Shown here: in pieces, positions 8,136-15,213 of the stretch
Layout of the letters: every line of letters starts with the position of its first letter
Position numbering within the stretch: the first letter of the stretch is position 1
Assembly (NCBI GenBank): GCA_002316315.1
Contig: DCDG01000022.1
Coordinates: 62,001-126,000, forward strand
Source of the DNA: Candidatus Aminicenantes bacterium UBA1061
GTDB lineage: Bacteria > Acidobacteriota > Aminicenantia > Aminicenantales > Saccharicenantaceae
Direction: 5' to 3'
DNA length: 64,000 nt
Notes under the pieces: generated by a model
Databases searched by the model: none
The model's input: only the letters and a program-made list of their open reading frames with translations
What the model was told of the DNA's origin: nothing
Made by a program: the position numbers and the translations under genes

Positions 8136-10958
8136 ATGAAAAGAAAGTTAACAACCTTCTCAGTTGTGTTGTTCCTTCTATTAATGGCCGGCGGCCGGCT
8201 GGCGGCAGAAGTGGCAGTGGAGGAGGTGATACAGGCGGGAAGATTTGTGTTTTACCGTGACCATGCTGACCCGCATAAATATTATTATGTGCCCGACCAG
8301 CCTCGTCTGGCCACCCGGAGTGATGGGACACCAGAATTCACGCTCATCAAATACACTAAAACCGACAGCACAACCAGGGGCGGCGTGATCCATTTTCTGG
8401 TTACCTGGGGCTTCACCGAAAATGAGCTGAGGTCGGCCGAGTCAGCTTTGAAATCTGTGGACACGAAGGCTAAACTGGCCGGGCCGGTGCCGTTTAAGGA
8501 AGGGACGTTCCAGATAATCTCGGCCACGGCCGGTCAGAATGGAATCTTCACTCGGCGGATAGTGGGCGAGGGAAAGGCGCCATTGCTGCCAGGGCAGAAG
8601 GCGGCCGTCTCCATAGCCTTAACTGAAGAGGGGGCGTCTTTATTGTGGGAGTCGTTCCAGAATCCAACCTCTGATGTTTCAGTTCAGTATGTTTTGAAGT
8701 TTTCGGGAATAACGCCGGCTTTCCAGGCTAAACTTAAAGTGGATTGGGACAAGGTCTATTCTCAGCACGATATCAAGCTGGGAGCCGAGGGGACAATCAA
8801 GATGGTCAAGCTGAAAGCAGATGTAGGAGCAATTTTAGAAGAGTTAAGACAGAAAGGAGCTATCCAGCTGGACGTACTGGGTGAAAATGAGAATATGGAA
8901 AAACTGCTGGAGACCGCCTACAATCACATTCTGCAGTTGATGTGCGACCGGGTGCCACTCGGGGAAGGAGCTGCCCCTTCAACCAGCAGTTCATTCCTAT
9001 GGCAGAGAAACATTACTAATCAGCCATTTTTCTGGTCTAAAGCCAATTGGTCCGGGCATGAAACCTCAGAGACTGATCTCTTTGATTGGCTTTCCCCAGA
9101 GAAAAACTCTGGTGGTCCAAATGTTGTGAAATCCATTCAGGAGCAGAGCCAGCTAGTTCCCTGTGATAGCCAGAGCAATGAAAGATCTAGGAACTATGAA
9201 AGAACAGCCCTGGCTCTATTCAGAGCTAAGAAATATAGCCAGGCCATTCATTATTATGAATTAGCCTACGAGGCCTGTCCTGACCCTAAGCATCTTTACT
9301 CCATCGGCTGGATAAAAGCTTATAAATTATATGAATTCACTTCAGCCAGACAGACTTTTGAACTCTTTCTGGAAAAGTCGGCCAATTTCCCGGCCTATGA
9401 AGGCCTTAGAAATGAAGCCTCTAATTTTGGGAGACTTGTCGAAGAGTCCCAGACTGCCTTAGAAGAGATTGATAACCTGGCTAATCAGGGAAAATATTAT
9501 GAGGCTTTGAAACTGATTGGAGATTATTCCCAAAAAATTCCCTCCCCAGTCTGGTTGTATAATTCGGCGTATATGTATACAGAGCTTGGTTTGAGCACAG
9601 AAGATGTTCATCAGTTAGCCAAGGCCAGGTTTATCGTAAATGAAACTAAACAGAGAGTAGAACAAATCGGGGCTACTAATACACCACTTTATGAACAGTG
9701 TCTGATGCTTTCAGAAAGAATCGAAGAAGGAATAATAAAACTGGGACAACCAGAACAGGCTCAACAGGCAGCCCAGGCCACTGATGCAGCCACAGACCAA
9801 ACAGGAGCAGTTAGGACCAGTGAGGAGGAAGCCAGGCGGGCCCGCCGTCAGCAGGCTCAGACCACAGGTCAGACCGGTGGTCAGCAGCAGGCCCAGACCG
9901 AAACTGGTGGAGCCACAGCCACGGGAGCTCAGGCGGCAACCGGAGCAGCCACCACTGATAAGAAGGCTGCGGACCTTAAAGGAGGGGTCAAGACCGATAC
10001 CAGCACCAAGCCTGCCGGTACTGTTGAGGGCGGAACCAAAACCCCTTTGCCAGGGGACAAATCAACGCCACCGGCCACCACCGCTGCTGGTCAGGCCGCA
10101 ACCGCCCCTGGACAGACGCAGGCTGGCCAAGCTGCGTCCACCCAGGCCGCAGCCGCCTCGCCAACTATCAACGTCAAGCTGGGCTACACTTTCAAGCGCA
10201 TCAAGCTTTCGGGCAAGTATGAAGTGGACATGCGGCGTCGCCTTCGGGAAGACCGGGAAATCGTGATGAGCGGCAATATCAGCGGCATCTATAAGGAGTT
10301 CGGGGAAGACAAAAGATTTTTCAGCGTGGTCAGCCTGGATGACCCGGCTTTCCAGGAGAGAACGGTGGAAGTGATTCTGGATGGGCAGGATGCTGATGAC
10401 TTTAAAAATTATGTGAACAGCGTCTCAGTGATATTCCGTAAACAGAGAATGGGTGGGCCAGTGATGACTGGCGAGGTTAAATTTTTTGAGCAGCAGTTTG
10501 CCGAGAAAGGCAACCGTTTGAGCTATAAATATAGCCGGGTTAATGAGGCTTCAACCGAGTGGTTGAATTACGAGTACAGGACGAAGTGGAATCTATATGG
10601 CGGTGTGGAATGGGAAAGTGATTGGGTCAAGACGTCAGATTCAGTTCTGACTCTGACACCACCGGTGCGGCGGCGGGCGATAGAAATTTCAGTGGATGAG
10701 GATAATATCCTCCAGAACAAAGTCAAAGCAGTAGCCATTCAGGTCAAGCATAATATTTTTGGCCGGGACATCTTAAAAGAAGTGGTCATAGATTATGACA
10801 AAGGTGACCCTCTGCAGTTCAACTACACTTACATGCATGAAGACGGTAAACCCGGGTATAACTACCGGTTAATCTGGCTTTTGCTGGACGGCAAGGAGGT
10901 AGAAACGAACTGGACCAAAGGGGAAAGTCCCTTCCTCTTTGCTGTTTTCAGCAAATAG
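8136..10958 (+). CDS. Secreted YYY-P family protein with TPR and low-complexity insertion (paralogue B)
   Basis: A 940-residue exported protein. I choose ATG 8136 (GGGAGGA directly upstream, signal peptide after it) over an in-frame GTG at 8061, which would add 25 non-signal residues. The N-terminal module (25-285) shares FYRDHADPHKYYYVP, GGVIHFL, GEGKAPLL, LTEEGASLL and VDWDKVY with paralogue A. Right after the STSSS linker (282-286) about 390 extra residues are inserted. Residues 287-538 contain helical TPR-like repeats (ALALFRAKKYSQAIHYYELA). Residues 539-676 are an Ala/Gln/Thr/Gly-rich linker. The C-terminal module resumes at about 677 (FKRIKLSGKYEVDMRRR) and runs to the end. Base use in the TPR part is visibly more AT-rich than in the flanks. 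Function unknown; the TPRs suggest a partner-binding role. Confidence 0.75.
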   Translation: MKRKLTTFSVVLFLLLMAGGRLAAEVAVEEVIQAGRFVFYRDHADPHKYYYVPDQPRLATRSDGTPEFTLIKYTKTDSTTRGGVIHFLVTWGFTENELRSAESALKSVDTKAKLAGPVPFKEGTFQIISATAGQNGIFTRRIVGEGKAPLLPGQKAAVSIALTEEGASLLWESFQNPTSDVSVQYVLKFSGITPAFQAKLKVDWDKVYSQHDIKLGAEGTIKMVKLKADVGAILEELRQKGAIQLDVLGENENMEKLLETAYNHILQLMCDRVPLGEGAAPSTSSSFLWQRNITNQPFFWSKANWSGHETSETDLFDWLSPEKNSGGPNVVKSIQEQSQLVPCDSQSNERSRNYERTALALFRAKKYSQAIHYYELAYEACPDPKHLYSIGWIKAYKLYEFTSARQTFELFLEKSANFPAYEGLRNEASNFGRLVEESQTALEEIDNLANQGKYYEALKLIGDYSQKIPSPVWLYNSAYMYTELGLSTEDVHQLAKARFIVNETKQRVEQIGATNTPLYEQCLMLSERIEEGIIKLGQPEQAQQAAQATDAATDQTGAVRTSEEEARRARRQQAQTTGQTGGQQQAQTETGGATATGAQAATGAATTDKKAADLKGGVKTDTSTKPAGTVEGGTKTPLPGDKSTPPATTAAGQAATAPGQTQAGQAASTQAAAASPTINVKLGYTFKRIKLSGKYEVDMRRRLREDREIVMSGNISGIYKEFGEDKRFFSVVSLDDPAFQERTVEVILDGQDADDFKNYVNSVSVIFRKQRMGGPVMTGEVKFFEQQFAEKGNRLSYKYSRVNEASTEWLNYEYRTKWNLYGGVEWESDWVKTSDSVLTLTPPVRRRAIEISVDEDNILQNKVKAVAIQVKHNIFGRDILKEVVIDYDKGDPLQFNYTYMHEDGKPGYNYRLIWLLLDGKEVETNWTKGESPFLFAVFSK

Positions 10959-10994
10959 AAATTATCATATATAAAGAAAAGATAGGAGGCAAAG

Positions 10995-12695
10995 ATGCAG
11001 CAGAAAAAACTGATGGGTATCCTGCTGGCTGCTTTCTGGCTGGTTGGTTTGGTGCCCTATGCGGCAGCGGAAGTTGAACTTGATTCGGTTCCGCTTCAGG
11101 TGGCCAATGCCATCCTTTTTAAGGACCATGCCGACCCCAATGTTTATTATTACATGCCAAATCAACCCCGGCTGGCTTATTGGCCCGACGGAACACCAAA
11201 ACTAACTTTTCTCAAATATACCAAAGCCGGAAAAGAAGAATCAAAGGGCGGTATTCTGCACTTTTTTGTTAAATACGGTCTGGATGAACAGGAATTGAAC
11301 AAAGTCAGGCAGGGATTGAAGGAGATAAATCCTGAGGCCACTATCAAGGGCCCACTGGTTTTCAAAAAAGGCTCTTTTATGGTCATTTCGGCGGCAGTCG
11401 GAGAGGGTGGGGCTTTTACCAGGAAGATTATTGGCGAAGGCAAAGCCCCCTTGATTTCAGGTTCGGAGGTTTCGGTGTCCATCGCTGTTACTCCTGAAGG
11501 AGCTACGTTTCTGGAAGAAGCTTTACGGCAGCCCACTTATCCGGTGAGCGTCAGGTTTGAGATGACCTATGAAGGCCTCACCCCTAAGTACCAGGCCACC
11601 GCCACCATTCACTGGTCTAAGGTCCGGGAGTATTTTGACCAGTACAGTAAATGGAAGATTTACAAAAAAAAGAAACTGGGAATCTGGACCTGGTATGTTA
11701 AAACCGGAACAGGAGAATATCGTGAGATTAAAGATGAATTGACCTCTAAGGGTGCGGTCAGGATTGACATTACTGGAGAAGACCAGAACCTGGACGGCCT
11801 GATGCAGAGCCTGGTCGACACGATCATGCGCGAAATGTTCGACACCAAGCTAGATTTGCCAGAAGAAGATGAAGGAGAAAAAGGGGAAGAAGGAAAGGAA
11901 CAAGACCGGCCCTATGGCGTCAGCACTACCAGAAAAAAGGTCAACCGAACAGATGACTGGTCAATCAACATGACCAAGCGCTTGCGGCAGGAGCGTGATA
12001 CCGGACCGATGGATGCCAGTATCGGCGATATAATGAGAAAGTTCAAGAACAATAAAAAGGTTTTTGACATTATCAATCTGGATGACCCTGACCTTCAGGA
12101 TAGGGTTGTTTATGCCATACTGGACAGTGAAGATTTTGAGACTTTCAAGAAATATATAAATTTTGTGACTGTCAGTTTCAAGAAGACACATAAAACTGGA
12201 GAGCCTACCACCCGTGATGTGATCTTCAATGCCCAGACTTTTGCCGAACAGGGCAATATGCTGTCTTTCGTCTACCCACGACTGGGAGAAGGAACCACCT
12301 GGTTAGGCTATGAGTATAAGACCACCTGGAGTTTTAAGGGCGGCATCAAAGTGGATAGCCCGTGGAGCAGGAGCGAGGAAGCAGCTATAAATCTCTTTCC
12401 GCCTCACCGCTACCGGGAAATAGACGTCATTGCCGATGAAGAGAATGTTCGAGCCTACAACATTAAGTTAATAACTGTCACCTTCAAGAACAAATTTGCT
12501 GACCGGGATAAGACCGGCGAAGTCAAGCTGCTGCCCGGAGAAACACTCCTGGCCAAATATGAATATATCCATCCAGAAAATGATATGAATTACCAGTATC
12601 AGGTAACCTGGCTGCTCGGAGACGGGAGGAGGGTGTCCTCCGGCTGGCAAGGGACAACTGAACCATTTGTTTATGCTCTTTATCAGGAGAGGTGA
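10995..12695 (+). CDS. Secreted two-module protein of the YYY-P family (paralogue C)
   Basis: A 566-residue exported protein closing the array. A signal peptide ends AAAEVEL near residue 26. Residues 41-55 read LFKDHADPNVYYYMP, followed by GGILHFFVKYG, GEGKAPLI, SIAVTPEGATFLEEAL and GLTPKYQATATIHWSKV. An extra basic, Trp-rich loop (KWKIYKKKKLGIWTW) follows this block and is absent from A and B. An acidic linker (EEDEGEKGEEGKEQ) replaces STSSS. The C-terminal module contains INLDDPDLQDRVVYAILD and ends NYQYQVTWLLGDGRRVSSGW. AGGAGG precedes the ATG, 36 bases after paralogue B. Molecular function is unknown. Confidence 0.75.
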   Translation: MQQKKLMGILLAAFWLVGLVPYAAAEVELDSVPLQVANAILFKDHADPNVYYYMPNQPRLAYWPDGTPKLTFLKYTKAGKEESKGGILHFFVKYGLDEQELNKVRQGLKEINPEATIKGPLVFKKGSFMVISAAVGEGGAFTRKIIGEGKAPLISGSEVSVSIAVTPEGATFLEEALRQPTYPVSVRFEMTYEGLTPKYQATATIHWSKVREYFDQYSKWKIYKKKKLGIWTWYVKTGTGEYREIKDELTSKGAVRIDITGEDQNLDGLMQSLVDTIMREMFDTKLDLPEEDEGEKGEEGKEQDRPYGVSTTRKKVNRTDDWSINMTKRLRQERDTGPMDASIGDIMRKFKNNKKVFDIINLDDPDLQDRVVYAILDSEDFETFKKYINFVTVSFKKTHKTGEPTTRDVIFNAQTFAEQGNMLSFVYPRLGEGTTWLGYEYKTTWSFKGGIKVDSPWSRSEEAAINLFPPHRYREIDVIADEENVRAYNIKLITVTFKNKFADRDKTGEVKLLPGETLLAKYEYIHPENDMNYQYQVTWLLGDGRRVSSGWQGTTEPFVYALYQER

Positions 12696-12878
12696 AGTTA
12701 GATCCTGAGGCCAGAGTTTCAAACTTGACTGGTGGAGAGGATCGTAGACTACCGCTATTCATAACCTGACCGGCGGCCTGTTCAGGGCCAAAACCAGGAA
12801 AGGGTGTAGACACTGGCCCAGATAAGGACGGGCAAGTTTGACCAGAGCCTTATCAGGCAGGTTCCCCGTAATCAGGTA

Positions 12879-13322
12879 TTGAAAATAAAGCTGGAAGTGG
12901 ACATAAATCCACCGCCTGGCTTTTTGACCGAGATGCGGTACTTGTTACGGCCAATTCCGTTTGCGGTCCGGGGCTTCACCCTGCCCGATATGTTTGCCGG
13001 GAAAATGCACGCTGTCTTAGCCCGGGGCTGGAAAAGTCGAATGAAAGGAAGAGACTGGTATGATCTGGTCTGGTTTGCAGCTTACCACCCTGAGTTGAGG
13101 TTAGCTCATCTCGAGCAGAGAATGCGCCAGACGGGTCACTGGACAGGACCGGCAGCTTTAACAAGAGATGATTTACGCCACCTGCTGGTGCAACGAATCG
13201 AGAAGGTAAATATCGAGCAAATCAAGCAGGAAGTGGAACCATTCGTCAAAGATCCGGCTTCCTTAGCCGTCTGGTCAAAGGACTTTTTTCTCGACATTGC
13301 TTCCAGGATAAAGGTCATTTAA
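12879..13322 (+). pseudogene. Truncated AbiEii-family nucleotidyltransferase toxin (C-terminal part)
   Basis: The 147-residue frame matches only the C-terminal half of AbiEii/AbiGii-type nucleotidyltransferase toxins: KLEVDINPPPGF, then LPDMFAGKMHAVLARGWK, KGRDWYDLVWF, AHLEQRMRQTGHW and WSKDFFLDIA. Full-length members are about 300 residues and begin with a nucleotidyltransferase domain carrying a GG-S motif and acidic active-site residues. That part is missing here. The frame opens with a TTG lacking a ribosome binding site, and the 183 bases upstream (12696-12878) show no matching N-terminal sequence. No AbiEi antitoxin gene adjoins it. I read it as a decayed remnant of a toxin-antitoxin or abortive-infection module. 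Confidence 0.7.
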
Positions 13323-13349
13323 CTGGGAGCTTGGCCGGCAGACGTGAAT

Positions 13350-13378
13350 TTGACAGAGCTGAGGCCGAGATTTAAAAT
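13350..13378 (+). promoter_or_regulatory. Strong sigma-70-type promoter before the ankyrin-TPR gene
   Basis: TTGACA at 13350-13355 and TAAAAT at 13373-13378 with an ideal 17-base spacer. The start would fall near 13385, about 40 bases before the ATG at 13425. This separates the ankyrin-TPR gene from the upstream array as a transcription unit. Confidence 0.7.
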
Positions 13379-13424
13379 TCAGCCAGCTAAACTCTAAAGC
13401 TATATGTCCTTCAAGGAGGATCAG

Positions 13425-15188
13425 ATGAAATGGTCAAGGTCGGGGAGTGTTTTTGTAGCGCTATTAACACTGACTTTTTTGGTTGTTGCGGCCTCGGCTG
13501 CCGGGCTGACACCGCTTCAGAAAGCCATTCAGAAGGGCGATATCAAGAAAGTTACTGAGCTTTTAGATAAAGGGGCTAAAATTAATGAATGGAATTTTGG
13601 CACGCCTTTAATCATGGCTGCCTCCTCCGGCCAGCTACAGATAGCTAAGCTTCTTATCGAGCGCGGGGCTGATCTCAATATGATCGGGCAGAACGGCTGG
13701 ACAGCTCTCGGCTGTGCGGCCGCCGAAGGCCACAGTGATATAGTTGACCTTTTAATCAGCAAGGGAGCCGATGTCGATCAAGCCATTCAGGGGATGAAGA
13801 CCTGGGCCGAATGGTCACGCAGTCTTGGAACTAACCTTGATCAGAAATTAAGTCAGGGAGCAATATTGATTCAAAAACGTGCTGGCCAGGCTTATTATGC
13901 CTCCGGCCAGTACGAGAAAGCAGCCGCGGCTTTCAGGGCCCAGATTCAGTCCGACCCTCGAGAACCGCAAAACTATGTCTTTCTGGCTTTTTCTGATCTG
14001 GCCATAAAAAAATATGACGAAGCCCAGGCCGCGGCGGAAGCAGCCCTTAAACTCGCTCCAGACAATGTTGAGGCTCTCCAGGCTCTGGCCGACACCCTGG
14101 CCGCCACCGGGGATTATCCGGGAGCCATTAATTCCCTCAACAAGGCCATTGCTCTTGATCCTAAAAATCCCTGGGTCGAGATGCGGCTGGGGAATATTTT
14201 CTATAACCTGGGAAACTATGACGAAGCTATCAACCATTTTCGCACTGCTTCAGAGCTGGCCCCGGATGAGCTTTCGCCTCTAAGAAGTGTGATGAACGTT
14301 GCCGCTCGAGCCGGAAAATACGACGAGGCCATCTCCGCGGCCAGCACTTTGCTCGCCAAGCTTCAGCCAAAAGACAGCGCAGAAGTGCTCGGACTCAGAA
14401 GTTTTCTTTACCGCGAAAAAGGTCTTCTGACTGAAGCCGCCGCCGATGCTGATAAAGCAGCTTCCATCGATCCTGACCATGATTGGACACACCTGGCCCG
14501 GGCGGCTGTCGCTTTAGATCGCGGAGATAATGGCCTGGCTCTGAATGAGCTTTCGGCTGTTAAAGATCCGGAAAATCTGGTGGCGGCCGTTCTTAAGGTT
14601 GTGGCTGTAGCCAGAAAAGGCGACCTGGCCGGAGCTGAATCAGCTTTCAGTCAAATCAGCAGAAATGTGGCCTCCTCAACTAATGCTCTTGTCATCCGGA
14701 ACGCCAGCCTGGCGCTTGACCTGCTTAAACCTGTCCGCCAGGCTCATCTTGATAAAGCAGCTTCCTTAGTTGCCGGGTCACACTGGGCAGAAGCCCTGAA
14801 TGAATATGCTGCCGCCTTTAAAATTAGTAACCAGGCGGGGCGGGAAGAACTCCTCTCCACGGTCAGTACTCTCTTTAAAAGTCACCCGGAATTAGCTGAA
14901 CTTCCCGAAGAAGCCCGCAAGCATTCTCTCCGGGCTGAGGTTCTAATCCAGGAAAAAGACCTGACCGGAGCGGTTGAGGAATTTAATCAGGCGCTGGGGC
15001 TGGCTCCGTTTTGCCCGGTTCTCTACTATAACCAGGCGTTAATCTTAGCCAATCTCAGGCAATACAGACAGGCAGTTGAACAGATGAAAACTTTTCTCCT
15101 CCTGGCCCCTAAGGATCAAAAGGCCCGTGAGGCCAAAGACCTGATTTATCAATGGGAATTCAGGCTCGAGCGCCAGGCCGGCAAATAA
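13425..15188 (+). CDS. Exported ankyrin-repeat and TPR protein
   Basis: A 587-residue protein with two repeat classes. I take ATG 13425, since AAGGAGGA lies four bases upstream; an ATG at 13404 would place this site inside the coding region. A signal peptide covers about residues 6-27 (ending AASAAG). Three ankyrin repeats follow (about 29-125; TPLQKAIQKGDIKKVTELL, TPLIMAASSGQLQIAKLLI, TALGCAAAEGHSDIVDLLI). TPR units run from about 150 to the end (AYYASGQYEKAAAAF, EALQALADTLAATGDYPGAI, GNIFYNLGNYDEAINHF). Both repeat types bind proteins or peptides. No enzyme domain is visible. It has its own promoter and converges with the P-type ATPase gene 25 bases downstream. Confidence 0.8.
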   Translation: MKWSRSGSVFVALLTLTFLVVAASAAGLTPLQKAIQKGDIKKVTELLDKGAKINEWNFGTPLIMAASSGQLQIAKLLIERGADLNMIGQNGWTALGCAAAEGHSDIVDLLISKGADVDQAIQGMKTWAEWSRSLGTNLDQKLSQGAILIQKRAGQAYYASGQYEKAAAAFRAQIQSDPREPQNYVFLAFSDLAIKKYDEAQAAAEAALKLAPDNVEALQALADTLAATGDYPGAINSLNKAIALDPKNPWVEMRLGNIFYNLGNYDEAINHFRTASELAPDELSPLRSVMNVAARAGKYDEAISAASTLLAKLQPKDSAEVLGLRSFLYREKGLLTEAAADADKAASIDPDHDWTHLARAAVALDRGDNGLALNELSAVKDPENLVAAVLKVVAVARKGDLAGAESAFSQISRNVASSTNALVIRNASLALDLLKPVRQAHLDKAASLVAGSHWAEALNEYAAAFKISNQAGREELLSTVSTLFKSHPELAELPEEARKHSLRAEVLIQEKDLTGAVEEFNQALGLAPFCPVLYYNQALILANLRQYRQAVEQMKTFLLLAPKDQKAREAKDLIYQWEFRLERQAGK

Positions 15189-15213
15189 TAAGCCCCGCCA
15201 GGCCGACTACGAG

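Noticed and set aside
9768..10160. DNA repeat array or CRISPR-like structure in the Gln/Ala/Thr-rich region
   Set aside because: The short similar units are codon-level low complexity in an open frame; there are no regular direct repeats with unique spacers.
9784..10266. A 160-codon alternative-frame open reading frame in the low-complexity linker
   Set aside because: It is Pro/Arg-rich because of the repetitive GC-rich linker codons of the real gene; no start signal or family motif.
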